Positions 21,701-36,700 of a stretch of DNA of 64,000 nucleotides are shown one piece after another (positions within the stretch are counted from its first letter, which is position 1; every line of letters begins with the position of its first letter). The notes under the pieces were generated by a model. It ran no database searches, was not told the DNA's origin, and saw only the letters and a program-made list of their open reading frames with translations. This DNA is from Vibrio neonatus (GTDB lineage: Bacteria > Pseudomonadota > Gammaproteobacteria > Enterobacterales > Vibrionaceae), in contig NZ_AP024886.1 of the NCBI RefSeq assembly GCF_024346975.1, positions 434,001 through 498,000 on the forward strand, read 5' to 3'. The translations under genes were made by a program, and so were the position numbers.

Positions 21701-24700
21701 AACCGTGAATGAAGACGGCATATTGTTTGTGGACGGTCAAGTGACTGCTACTGATGCAGACCACAATGCCGTACTGACTTACACGCCAGATAACTTACAA
21801 GGTACTTACGGCACTTTTGTCTTAAACCCAAGCTCAGGCAAATGGCACTACACCCTAGATAACGATGCACACCAAGCACTTGCCGAAGGCGAGTCCCATA
21901 CTGAAACTATGTTGGTTACGGTGACAGACGATCAAGGTGCCACCACCACTCAGCAAGTAAGTGTGACGGTTGAAGGTACAAACGATAAGCCAGTCTTGAG
22001 CGCCGATACGCACATGGGGAGCATCAATGAAGACGGCACGTTGTTTGCTCGTGGTCAGGTATTAGCTACCGATGTAGATCACAACTCTAAACTGACTTAT
22101 ACCGCAGACAGCGAGCATGGTACGTACGGTGAGTTCACCTTAAATGCCGATGCGGGCACGTGGACTTACACATTAGATAATGAGCACCATCAAGATTTAG
22201 CCGCAGGTGAAACCCATACTGAATCTATGTTAGTGACTGTCACCGATGACAAAGGTGCGAAAGTTACTGAAACGGTACAAATCACCATCACCGGTACTAA
22301 CGATAAACCCGTTATCACCAGTCATGCTCAAGCGGAAACCGTAAATGAAGATGGTGTACTGTTTGTGAATGGTCAAGTGACGGCAACAGATGCAGACCAC
22401 AATGCCGTGCTGACGTACACGCCAGATAACTTACAGGGGACATACGGCACCTTTGTCTTAAACTCAAGTTCAGGCAAATGGCACTACACCCTAGATAACG
22501 ATGCACACCAAGCGCTTGCTGAAGGTGAGTCGCATACTGAAACCATGTTGGTCACGGTGACAGACGATCAAGGTGCCACCACCACCCAGCAAGTTAGCGT
22601 GACAGTTGAAGGTACCAATGATAAGCCAGTCATTACCAGTCATGCACAAATAGAAACCGTGAATGAAGACGGCATATTGTTTGTGGACGGTCAAGTGACC
22701 GCAACGGATGTTGACCACAACGCCGTGCTGGCTTACACGCCAGATAGTTTGCAAGGTACATACGGTAGTTTTGTCTTAAATCCAAGTTCAGGCAAATGGC
22801 ACTACACTCTAGATAACGATGCACATCAAGCACTTGCAGAAGGTGAGTCGCACACTGAAACCATGTTGGTCACGGTAACTGACGATAAAGGTGCGACCAC
22901 TACTCAGCAAGTGAGCGTAACGGTTGAAGGTACGAATGATAAACCTGTTCTGCATGACGATACACACACGGGTAGCGTGAATGAAGACGGTACATTATTC
23001 GTACGTGGGCAAGTGCTTGCCAGTGATGTCGATAATAACTCCAAACTGATCTACACCGCAGACAGTGAGCAGGGCACTTATGGTGATTTCACCTTAAATG
23101 CCGACTCAGGTACTTGGACTTATAAACTAGATAATGAGCACCATCAAGATTTAGCCGCAGGTGAAACCCATACTGAATCTATGTTAGTGACTGTCACTGA
23201 TGACAAAGGTGCGAAAGTCACTGAAACGGTACAAGTCACCATCACCGGTACTAACGATAAACCCGTTATCACCAGTCAGGTTCAAGCCGAAACTGTGAAT
23301 GAAGACGGTGTGTTGTTTGTTGACGGTCAAGTGACGGCAACGGACGCAGACCACAACGCAGTACTGACGTACACGCCAGATAGTTTGCAAGGTACGTACG
23401 GCAGTTTTGTTTTAAACCCAAGCTCAGGGAAATGGCATTACACCTTAGATAATGACGCCCACCAAGCGCTTGCTGAAGGTGAGTCTCACGTTGAAACTAT
23501 GTTGGTCACAGTGACAGACGATCAAGGTGCCACCACTACTCAACAAGTGAGGGTGACTGTTGAAGGTACTAACGATAAGCCAGTATTGAGCGCCGATACA
23601 CACATAGGCAGTGTCAATGAAGATGGTACATTATTGGTACGCGGGCAAGTGCTTGCCACTGACGTCGACAACAACGCCAAACTGACCTACACAGCAGACA
23701 GTGAGCACGGTACTTATGGTGATTTCACCTTAAATGCTGACTCTGGTACTTGGACTTATAAACTTGATAATCAAGGCCACCAAGATTTAGCCGCGGGCGA
23801 AACCCACACTGAATCTATGTTAGTGACCGTCACTGATGACAAAGGCGCTAAAGTTACCGAGACCGTAGAAATTACTATTACGGGCACCAATGATAAGCCT
23901 GTTTTACATGCAGATACACACATAGGTAGCGTGAATGAGGACGGAACATTATTCGTTCGTGGTCAGGTGTTGGCAACCGATGTGGATCATAATTCTAAAC
24001 TGACTTATACCGCAGACAGTGAGCACGGTGCTTATGGTGATTTCACCTTAAATGCTGATTCCGGTACTTGGACTTATCAACTTGATAATCAAGGCCATCA
24101 AGATTTAGCGGCAGGTGAAACCCAAACTGAATCTATGCTAGTGACGGTTACCGATGATAAAGGCGCAAAAGTCACAGAAACGGTAGAAATCACCATCACC
24201 GGCACCAACGATAGGCCGGTTATTACCAGTCAAGCTCAAGCTGAAGCCGTGAAGGAAGATGGTGTAGCGTTTGTTGAAGGCCAAGTGACCGCAACCGATG
24301 TAGATCACAATGCAGTATTAACTTATACGCCAGATAACTTGCAAGGTACATATGGCACATTTGTTTTAAATCCAAGCTCAGGTAAATGGAACTACACCCT
24401 AGATAACGACGCTCATCAAGCGCTTGCGGAAGGCGAATCTCACGTTGAAACCATGTTGGTGACAGTGACTGACGATCAAGGTGCCACCACTACTCAACAA
24501 GTGAGGGTAACTGTTGAAGGTACTAATGATGTACCAGAACTGCAGGCTGATACGCACACAGGTAGTGTGAATGAAGACGGTACATTATTAGTGCGAGGAC
24601 AAGTGCTTGCCAGTGATGTCGACCACAACTCGAAACTGACTTACACCGCAGGTAGTCAACATGGCATTTATGGTGATTTTACACTAAATGCTGACTCAGG

Positions 24701-27700
24701 AACTTGGACTTATAAACTAGATAATAAGCATCATCAGGATTTAGCGGCAGGTGAAACCCAAACTGAATCTATGCTAGTGACGGTTACCGATGATAAAGGC
24801 GCAAAAGTCACAGAAACCGTAGAAATTACCATTACGGGCACCAACGATAAGCCGGTCATTACCAGTCAAGCTCAAGCTGAAGCCGTGAAGGAAGATGGTG
24901 TAACGTTTGTTGAAGGCCAAGTAACCACAACCGATGTCGATCACAATGCACTATTAACTTATTCGCCAGATAACTTGCAAGGTACATATGGCACATTTGT
25001 TTTAAATCCAAGCTCAGGCGAATGGAATTACCAACTAGATAACAAAGCTCATCAAGCGCTTGCGGAAGGTGAATCTCACGTTGAAACCATGTTGGTCACG
25101 GTGACTGATGATCACGGTGCTACCACTACTCAACAAGTGCGCGTGACAGTTGAAGGTACCAATGATGTGCCTGTTCTTCATGCTGATACTCACACAGGTA
25201 GTGTGGAAGAAGACGGCACGTTATCTACAAATGGACAAGTAATTGCGACAGATGTAGACAATCATGCGAAATTAACCTTTAGCGCAAATGAGCTGCATGG
25301 TACCTATGGTGAGTTTACTCTTGATGCAGATTCAGGCGAATGGACGTATAAGTTAGCCAATGACCAACATCAAGACCTCTCCGAAGGTGAAACACATAAA
25401 GAGTTGATGTCGGTAACCGTGACAGACGACAAAGGTGCTAAGGTTGTTGAAACAGTTGAAGTTGTAGTAACGGGTACCAATGATCTGCCAGTACTTACTT
25501 TTACAGACCAAGCTAGTGATCACACTCAAGGTACGCTTTCATTCACCGACGTAGATACATTAGATACGCACAGTTATGCGGTTAGCGGAGGTACTGACTC
25601 TGGTGATACGCAAACGATTGTCGGTCAGTTTGGTGATCTTGTTTTAGATACGAAAACAGGAGAGTACACTTATACCCAACACCAATCTGTTGCTGGAATG
25701 AGCATCGATGCAAACGGTGTTTATCATGGTAAAGAATTCTTTGAGGTTAGTACCTCTGATAACCATGGTGGTACGTCAACAAAATACCTCACATTTGAAC
25801 CAAGTGTTGCTGTTAATGCGCCAAGCACAGACGGTCAACCGCCTATATTGACTCCAGAGCTTACTCAATCCCCTGAGTTGCTAGATCAGCAACCTGTGAT
25901 TGCGCCAATCGTTCCACCGACTAATCAATTGAATCCGCTTACTATAGATCCGTCAAGTGACACTGGTGCTAGTCAAACGGATGGTATTACAAGCGTCGTA
26001 ACTCCTAGTGTGACAGGTCATACCGATATCCCATTCTCAGTGGTCACTTTGACTGATGAAAATGGCAATGTGGTAGCACTTACTACTTCAAATGAACATG
26101 GTGATTTTACTGTCGCATTAGCTCAACTGTCCGGTAGTGTTAGTGGTGATGTACATCAGATTTCTGGCACAGCGGTTGCGCCATCAGCCACAGTCTCTGT
26201 ATCGACGCCAACGCCATTACAATTGACGATTGATACCGACATTAATCAACCAACAGTCGATATTACGGATGGAAAGACTCAGACAGCATTACATCCAAAT
26301 CATATTATCTCAGGTACAGAACTAAGCCATGTAGATATCTCTGGGGTCATTGATCACCAAGGGGTTGAAACTGATTTAACTGGGTTGACGGTGACGGATA
26401 CCCAAGGAAATGTGGCTCCTTTAGATCCAAGTCAAGCGACAGTCGATCCTGCAACGGGTGTGTTTACACTTAACAATGTCGATCTATCTAAATTTGGACT
26501 TGTTGACGGCACTCTTACAGTTCATGCCATCGCCACCGATCTCGCAGGAAATACTAAAGAAGGGACATTCACTGCAACTTTAGACACACAGCCGGGCACT
26601 ATTGCCATTGATGGAACTTTGGGTGGTGACAATGTCATTAATGCCGTTGAAACTCAGTCACCATTAACCGTGTCGGGTACCACAACTGGTATCGAAGAAG
26701 GACAAGTGGTGGCCATTAAGTTTAATGGTCAATCATATAGCGCTGTTGTCGGTAAGGATGGCACGTGGAGCACTGATATACCTGTATCGGATCTGGGTAA
26801 ATTAACCGATGGTACGACACCTGTAATTACCGCTTCGGTGGATGATAAAGCGGGTAACGTTGCGACACCTACCACACATGACATGCAGGTGGATACGCAT
26901 ATCGATACCACTACGGTGGCGCTCAATGACGGTGGAGTAGGTGCAAACTTTGACGGTGTTATTAACGCTGCGGAGCAAACTCATGCGGTCATTACTGGCA
27001 CCATAGATCCAACTGCGACGTTAACACTGCTAACGATCAGTGACGGAACAGACACGATCCCAGTACCGCTGGCTTCGGTATTAGTCAGCCAAGATGGACA
27101 TTTTACAGCGACAGGTGTGGATGTATCTTCACTCTCTGATGGCCAACTAACGGTTACTGCAACCGCGGTCGACCCAGCAGGAAATGAGTCGTCAAATACA
27201 GGTAGTGCATTATTGGATACTGCGCCGCCAAATGCGCCGCAGTTGACGCCAATTCCAGTGGGTCATGATAAAACGCCGCCTCTTTCAGGCACTGGTGAGC
27301 CGGGCAGTACCGTCACTTTCATTGATGGTCACGGCAATATTATTGGTAGTACTGTTGTGGGTTCAACCGGTTCGTTTACTTACACGCCGAGCACAGATTT
27401 ACCCGATGGCGGCACGATAAGCGCCACGTTAACCGATATTCATGGTAATACGTCAGCGTCAACGACGATTCAAACCAATATCGATACACATATTGCGCCA
27501 ACCACAGCCGATATTACTGATGGCACAGTGGGTAGTACGCAGCACCCGAACCATCAAATCAGCGCTGATGAACTGCACTCTGTACTTATTACAGGCAGCA
27601 TTGATCGCACCGATGGCACTGAAAAACTGACCTCATTGACGGTAACAGACAGTGCTGGAACTCAGGTTAATCTTGATATTAAGTTGGCTACTTTCGATTC

Positions 27701-30700
27701 AAGTACCGGCAAGTTCAGCATCAAAGGCCTTGATCTGAGTGGAAATCATTTTGTATCAGGGGCATTAACCGTAGAGGCCACTGCTCAAGATAGCGCTGGC
27801 AACATTAGTCTCGGACATGGCACGGCAACTTTAGATATTGAGTCTGGGGAGTTATTCTTTGACAACGTATTGTCGGGTGACAATATCGTTAATGCGAAAG
27901 AGAGCCAGTCACCACTGACGATTTCAGGTACGACTACTGACATTGAAGCAGGGCAAATTGTAGATGTAACGATTGCAGGTACGACTTATCATGCCACTGT
28001 CGATGCATCAGGTCACTGGGCTGCGATCATGCCACAAACTGACGTGGCAAAACTGCCTGATGGCGATGTAATCATGCAGGCAACCGTACACGATTTAGCC
28101 GGTAACAGCACCGACATTACGTCAAATCAACTGTCAGTTGATACTAAGGTTAAAGCGCCAACAGCGATTACATTTGAAAGCACCGGTCAAGATAATCTTT
28201 ACAATATTGATGAACTTGGCCCTGATCATACGGTGACCGCAACGATTGGCTTGCCAGACGATGTGAAAGCCGGTGATATCTTAACCATTAATGGGACAGC
28301 TCATACGCTAACCGATCAAGATATTGCACATAACTATGTCACCTCTGAGGTTTATCCAAATACCAAGGTGACGGCATCAATCACCGATCAAGCTGGCAAT
28401 ACCTCTCAAGATATTTCCAATACGGCAGCAGATGCTGATTTAACACCGCCATTAGTGCCGGTGCTATCACCGATCCCTAATGCCGATCACAACAATGATA
28501 ATACGCCACCAATTACGGGGATCACCGAACCAGGCGCTGTGGTTGAAATCTTTATTGATGGCACATCAGTTGGTACCGTTAATGCAAATCCGAGTGGTTC
28601 GTTTACGTATACGCCGCCGGCTCTTCCGGATGGCCCACATAGCTTTACCGCAAAAGCGACAGACCATGCAGGTAATCCGTCAACATTAAGCGCGGCAGTA
28701 CACACAACAATAGATACAACGCCTCCAGCGCAGTTAGACGTGAGTTTGACCACAGATACAGGTAAGTCAGATTCAGATTTGATCACGCAAACAGGCACGC
28801 TACATATTGAGAACCAAGAAGCGGGCTCTCATATCTTGTATTCAATAGATCACGGCACTACTTGGAGTAGCAGCTTTACCCCTGTAGAAGGCGATAATAC
28901 GGTTACTGTAAAACAAGTTGATCAAGCAGGAAACGAATCGCCGACAACTAGCCTAACTTTCACTTTAGACACACAGCCGGGCACTATTGCCATTGACGGA
29001 ACTTTGGGTGGTGACAATGTCATCAATGCCGTTGAAACTCAGTCACCATTAACCGTGTCGGGTACCACAACTGGAATCGAAGAAGGGCAAGTGGTAACCA
29101 TTAAGTTTAATGGTCAATCATATAGCGCTATTGTCGGTAAAGATGGCACGTGGAGCACTGATATACCTGTATCGGATCTGGCTAAACTAACTAATGGTAC
29201 GACACCTGTAATTACCGCTTCGGTGGATGATAAAGCGGGCAACGTTGCAACACCTGCCACACATGATATGCAGGTGGATACGCATATTGATACCACCACA
29301 GTGGCACTTAATGATGGTGGAGTAGGTGCAAACTTTGACGGTGTTATTAACGCTGCGGAGCAAACTCACGCGGTTATTACTGGCACTATAGATCCAACTG
29401 CGAAATTAACACTGCTAACGATCAGTGACGGAACAGATACTATCCCAGTACCGCTGGCCTCGGTATTAGTCAGCCAAGATGGACATTTTACAGCGACAGG
29501 TGTGGATGTCTCTTCCCTGTCTGATGGCACGCTAACGGTTACTGCAACCGCAGTCGACCTAGCAGGTAATGAGTCGTCAAATACAGGCAGTGCATTATTA
29601 GATACTGCGCCGCCAAACGCGCCGCAGTTAACCCCAATTCCTGTCGGTCATGATAAAACGCCGCCTCTTTCAGGCACGGGTGAGCCGGGCAGTACCGTCA
29701 CTTTCATTGATGGTCACGGCAATACTATTGGTAGTATTGTCGTGGGTAAGACCGGCTCGTTTACTTACACGCCGAGCACAGATTTACCCGATGGCGGCAC
29801 GATAAGCGCCACGTTAACCGATATTCATGGTAATACGTCAACGTCAACGACGATTCAAACCAATATCGATACACATATTGCGCCAACTACAGCCGATATT
29901 ACTGATGGCACAGTGGGTAGCACGCAGCACCCTAATCATCAAATCAGCGCTGATGAACTGCACTCTGTACTTATTACAGGCAGCATTGATCGCACCGATG
30001 GCACTGAAAAACTGACTACATTGACGGTGACAGACAGTGCTGGAACTCAGGTTAATCTTGATATTAAGTTGGCTACTTTCGATTCAAGTACTGGCAAGTT
30101 CAGCATCAAAGGCCTTGATCTTAGTGGAAATCATTTTGTATCAGGGGAATTAACCGTAGAGGCCACTGCTCAAGATAGCGCTGGCAACATTAGTCTCGGA
30201 CATGGCACGGCAACCTTAGATATTGAGTCTGGAGAATTATTCTTTGATAACCTATTGTCGGGCGACAATATCGTCAATGCGAAAGAGAGCCAGTCACCAC
30301 TGACGATTTCGGGTACGACGACTGACATTGAAGCAGGGCAAATTGTAGATGTAACGATTGCAGGTACGACTTATCATGCCACTGTCGATGCATCAGGTCA
30401 CTGGGCTGCGGTCATGCCACAAACAGACGTGGCAAAACTGCCTGATGGCGATGTAATCATGCAGGCAACCGTACACGATTTAGCCGGTAACAGCACCGAC
30501 ATTACGTCAAATCAACTGTCAGTTGATACTAAGGTTAAAGCGCCAACGGCGATTACATTTGAAAGCACCGGTCAAGATAATCTTTACAACATTGATGAAC
30601 TTGGCCCTGATCATACGGTGACCGCGACGATTGGCTTGCCTGATGATGTGAAAGCCGGTGATATCTTAACCATTAATGGGTCAGCTCATACGTTAACCGA

Positions 30701-33700
30701 TCAAGATATTGCACAAAATTATGTCACCTCTGAGGTTTCTCCAAATACCAAAGTGACGGCATCAATCACCGATCAAGCTGGCAATACCTCCCAAGATATT
30801 TCCAATACGGCAGCAGATGCTGATTTAGCACCGCCATTAGTGCCGGTGTTATCACCGATCCCTAATGCCGATCACAATAATGATAATACGCCACCAATTA
30901 CGGGTATTACCGAACCAGGCGCTGTGGTTGATATCTTCATTGATAACACTTTAGTTGGTACCGTTAATGCAAATCCGAGTGGTTCGTTTACGTATACGCC
31001 GCCGGCTTTGCCAGTTGGCCCGCACAGCTTTACCGCAAAAGCGACAGACCATGCAGGTAATCCATCAACATTAAGCGCGGCAGTACACACAACAATAGAT
31101 ACAACGCCTCCAGCGCAGTTAGACGTGAGTTTGACCACAGATACAGGGAAGTCAGATTCAGATTTGATCACGCAAACAGGCACGCTACATATTGAGAACC
31201 AAGAAGCGGGCTCTCACATCTTGTATTCAATAGACCACGGCACTACTTGGAGCAGCAGCTTTACCCCTGTCGAAGGCGATAACACGGTTACTGTAAAACA
31301 AGTTGATCAAGCTGGAAACGAATCGCCGACATCGAGCTTAGCTTTTACTTTGGACACCAAAGTAGCGGCGCCTCAGGTCAAATTGAAACTAGATAGCGGT
31401 TCAAGTGCTATCGATCACATCACCAATACCGCTGAATTAGACGTTACAGACGTTGAGTCTGGCGCTCATGTTGAGTATTCCGTCGATGGTGGTCAGCATT
31501 GGCTAGACAGTGTTGGTCATCAAATTGATGGTGATTACACAGTATTAGTACGTCAAACCGATGTGGCAGGTAATGTGTCAGGTAGTGCAACAATCAGTTA
31601 TACCTTAGATACTCAAACCCATGTGGATGTGGCGATTGCCGATATTTCAACAGGAGCTGTGCATGGAAATCATTTCTTAAATGATTATGAAATTGTACAT
31701 AACGAAAATGAAATCACAGGGAAAATCGAACTTTCTGGGGATTTAACCAAACTGGTCATTTCCGATGGCAATCATGAGGTGACTGTGGATCTGAGTAAGG
31801 TTAACCTGCACAACCATGGTACCTATAGCAGCTTTGATATTTCACACACAGATTTATCCAGCCTTGATGACGGCACATTAACGGTTACAGCAACCTCGAA
31901 AGATACGGCCGGTAATACTGATACTCAAAGCTCGACGATTTTCAAAGATACGCTCAATGAAGCGACAGATGTTACCGCGTCAGTTAAAGAAGAATCGAAA
32001 ACAAGTGTATCGGGTCATGTCAACATGGAGCCAGACGCGCATGGTGGTTCTAGTTACGCTTTTGGTAGTAGCTCATTGTCGGGAGATATTGACGGTACTT
32101 ATGGCACGTTGCATCTCAATAGAGACGGTACTTATACCTATGATTTACACAACGCAAACCCTAAGGTTCAAGCGTTAGGTGAGGGTGCCACACTGCAAGA
32201 TATTGTTACTTACAAAACCACAGATCCTGCAGGAAATGAAAAAGAATCGCACTTAACTGTGACCATTACTGGTACCAATGATCAGGCGATTATTGCGGGT
32301 GTGGATAGTGGTGATGTGATTGAAGACAAAGTGTCAGCAACCGAACATTCACTTCTGAAAACCGATGGTCAACTTACCATTGATGATATTGATACCAATA
32401 CTCTTACCGCTGGTGGTGAAGAGCAGTTTGTATCCAAAGTCACGCCAGCTGCAAATGCGCATAACTTAGGCAGCTTGAGCATTGATAAAGACGGTCACTG
32501 GCATTATCAAGTGCGTAATGACAATCAACATGTTCAAGCGCTACAAGAGCAAGACACGCATGTCGATCAGTTTATCGTGCACTCTATTGATGGTACAGCT
32601 CATACAATATCGGTCACTATTACAGGTACTAAAGATGCCCCAAGCATAGAGGTGAAAGCAGGCGCTGATCATGGTGCTGTGGTAGAGCAAGGCTCCACTA
32701 GCAGTGGACACGCTATTGCAGGGCAACAAACGGCCACAGGTCACTTAGTGGCTCATGATGTAGATACTGCGGATACTCAAGCGTGGACTATTGTGGGTTC
32801 GTCCGATGGTAGCTATGGACATATTAGTGTGGATGCGAATGGCGAATGGACTTATACACTAGATAACGCTCGCGCCGCCACTCAAGGCCTAACGCAAGAT
32901 CAACACGTGACGGAAAGTTTTACCGTCAGAGTCACGGATAGCACAGGTTTAACCGCTGATCAGAAAGTGGTGATCAAGGTTACTGGTAGTAATGACCAAG
33001 CCCAAATAGCTGGCACTGATGCAAGATCTGTGAAAGAAGATACCAATGTAGTCGGTAGCAAACATCAATTACATACCGATGGTCAATTAACCATCTCAGA
33101 TGTAGATAGTGGTGAGGCTCATTTCCAAGCCAGTACTATGGTTGCAGGGCAGGATGGGCATCTTGGCAGCTTAAGTATTGATGAAACAGGTCACTGGGAT
33201 TATGTAGTAGATAATTCGTTACACGCAGTTCAACAGTTAAAAGAGTCGGATCATATCGATGATGTGTTTACGGTTTTAGGTGCTGATGGCACAGAACACA
33301 CCATCACAGTAACGATTAATGGTACCAATGATTTACCTGAGATAGCCAAAGGAACGGGCGATACAGGAGCTGTCACTGAGGCAGGTTCTCATGCCAATAA
33401 TTACCATAATAAGGTTGTTGATCACGGTCATAGTTCGACTAGCGGTACTCTCTCAGCCACCGACCGTGATGCAGGTGATCCTGCTCACTGGCAAGCAGCA
33501 CATCCTGATGGTACCTATGGTCATTTATCCCTAAATGCCCAAACAGGCCACTGGGTTTATACGCTAGATAATGCCAAAGCAGACAGTTTACATGCCAAAG
33601 AAACGGTAACAGAGACTTTTGCTATTACAGATACAGATACAGATTCCTCAAAAAACCCTGTATCAACGGAAATAGTCATTACTATCACAGGTAGTAATGA

Positions 33701-36700
33701 TGTTCCTGTGATCACTGGAAGTCATGTTGGAGCGGTAACGGAGGCAGGAGGTACATCAAATGCCCGCGCTGGAGTTGCAAGCATTGACGGAACATTAATT
33801 GCTACTGATCCTGACAATAATGATGCGACATTAGTTTGGTCAGTGCAGAGTGCAACCTCTGGTACGACGGTCAAAGAAGGCACTTATGGTTCCATTAGCA
33901 TTGATCAGCATGGACATTGGGTTTATACGATTGATGATAGTAAAGATGCGACTCAAGCACTGACCGGAAGACAGAGCCCGAAAGAGCACTTCACTTTCCT
34001 AGTGACGGATTCCTCAGGCAAGGCAATTAAACAATCCGTAGAAATTACCGTGCATGGTCGTAACGATAATCCAGTGCTATCGGCATATACACCAACAACA
34101 TTTGCTGAAGATTCAACGCCCGTTCATGGGCATAGCCACATTCAGACTGTTGCCTTACCTAAGGTAACTGATGTGGATGATTCAGCTTTCACTTATAGCA
34201 TTGATTCACACCCTGATCATGGCAATCATAATCACCAATGGATTACGATAGACAGCCATACCGGGGTAATTTCGGTTCACACTGATGCAAAAGATTTACA
34301 GCATTTGTCGGTGGGCGCCTCACATACTGAAGATGTTGTAGTCACAGTAAAAGATGCTCAAGGCGGTACTACCCAGCAAACCCTACACCTTACCATTGCG
34401 GGTACTAATGATGCGCCGACGATTACAGAAATAGATGTCACATCCTTAAAACATAGAGTGGATGATATTTCCGCTGATACCGGTAAATCTACAGGTACGT
34501 CAACCGATCAAGTTGAGCACTCTTCGGCACTGATTAAAACACATACCAACTTGCAAGATGTGCTGAATGTACAAGAAGATCGTATTGTTGAAGGCGATAT
34601 TAAATTCAAAGATATCGACGATCATAAAGATGCTTCGCATTCACATGGTGACACCTATACCTTCTCTGCCACCGCAACGGTTGATGGGAAAGCGGTGTCG
34701 ATTAAAGACTCAGGCTTTAGTATTGATAACGATGGGCACTTTGTTTTTGATGCACATTCTGAACTTTATCAAATGCTACAAGCTGGACAAGATGCCGATG
34801 TCCGTATTCAAGTCACGGTAGAGGATAATCATCAGGCACAGGGCGTACAAGAAGTTCATTTTGTGGTGCATGGTGAAAACGATGCGCCAACGGCTACCCG
34901 TGTGACTCCAATCAATATTGATGAAGACCATACCCTGCAATTTACGTTAGGGCATGACGATACCAATTGGGGGGAGAGTCTAACGACGCTTATTGACCCT
35001 GAATCAGATAAACTGGATATTTCTAATCCGAGTGTTGATCCTAAATACGGAACCATTGTCGATCACGGGATGGGACGATTTACCTTCACTCCTGTAGCCA
35101 ATCAAAACGTGGAGACTTATGGTTTAGTCCCTGTCACTTTTGAGGTTGATGATAACCATTATGCTAAGGCGACTCGCACGGCTTATATTCATGTAAACCC
35201 AGTTAATGATGCGCCAACTGCAGGTGTAGTGACTTTAGCTGGAATTGATGAGGACAGTGGTTCTATTCATTTCACTCGAGCTGATTTGTTAGCTCATACC
35301 AATGATATTGATAATACCAAAGCGGAATTAGCTTTAAGTGATGTAGTATTGTCAGATGCCAAAGCGGGTACGTTGAGCGGTGATGAGCAGCATGGCTGGA
35401 CATTTACGCCATCACAAAACTGGAACAGCAACTGGAATAAAAATGACTTTAATCATGACATTCAAGTTGTATTTAAGGTCACCGATCCGCAAGGTTTATC
35501 AAGTGCTGGTGGATCCACATTACCTGTGAACCCAACTCCTGATGCCGCTGTAATAACAGAAGATAGCAGCAAACAACAAGATCATGCGGTACATGATGGA
35601 GAGGGAAGTCATGCTGATATTCATGCGCAAGGTTATTTGCACATTGAAGATCCGGATTTGGGGCAAGATTCATTCCAAGTATCAAGTTCCATTGGCGGTC
35701 AGCATGGCTTCTTGAGCATTGACGCTAATGGGCATTGGCAGTACACATTGAACACTAAAGATCCTGTAGTGTTGGCATTAGGTGATGGAGAATCGACAAC
35801 TGACACTATTACTGTGCATGCACAAGATGGTACAGCGCACGATATTACAATATCTATTACGGGTAAAAATGAAGCTCCTGTGGTCACACAGACCAGCGAT
35901 ATTCATGCCAAAGAATTTAATGCCGATGCGACTCATACCGTCAGTGTTATTTCTGGGCAGGTGCACGTAACTGATAGCGATTCGACAGATACATTAAGTT
36001 ATCAACTTGAGCAACCAATAGCTGGATTCCACTTGGATCAAAAAACGGGTAAATATACCTTCGATTCATCTGTCCAAGAATATAATCACCTCAGTGAAGG
36101 TGAGGTTGTCAACCTTCAAGCCGTTGTTCTTATTAGTGATGGACATGGTGGTACGGTCAAAGACACTGTGGCAATTGAGCTTACTGGTACCAATGATGAG
36201 CCTCATGCTGTAGCAACCAGTTTGCCATCTGTGCAAGCTGGCGAAACTTTACATTTTACCGATGCGAGTTTACTTGCTGGTGTAATGGATCCCGACTCAG
36301 GTGATGATGTACATATATTAAAACTCAGCGCCACACATGGTCAGCATACACTGACCGAAGTACATTTGACTGATAAAACCCTTGGACATCTGACTCAAGA
36401 TGGTAAAGGCGGGTATGACTTTACTCCAAATAAAGGAATTTCTGGGGATGTAGAAGTTCAATATAGTGTTACCGATGGCATTGCAGTGGTAGATGGTCTT
36501 ACTACGATAATCCATGTAACTCCAGCACCTGCGAGTACGCCGACAGGAGGCGATCAACACTCAACACATACTGGGAATCAAAATCCAGATAACTCTCATC
36601 CACAACCGATAACAGTTACGCCTGCTGATACACACGCTACTATCGATGAAAGTGGCACTTCAGTGTCGGGTCAGTTGCATGAGACTCACTCTGATACTGG

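Noticed and set aside
16270..25480. Regular repeats considered as a CRISPR array or satellite DNA
   Set aside because: The 318-bp units are in frame, fully coding and match VCBS domains; there are no short direct repeats with unique spacers.
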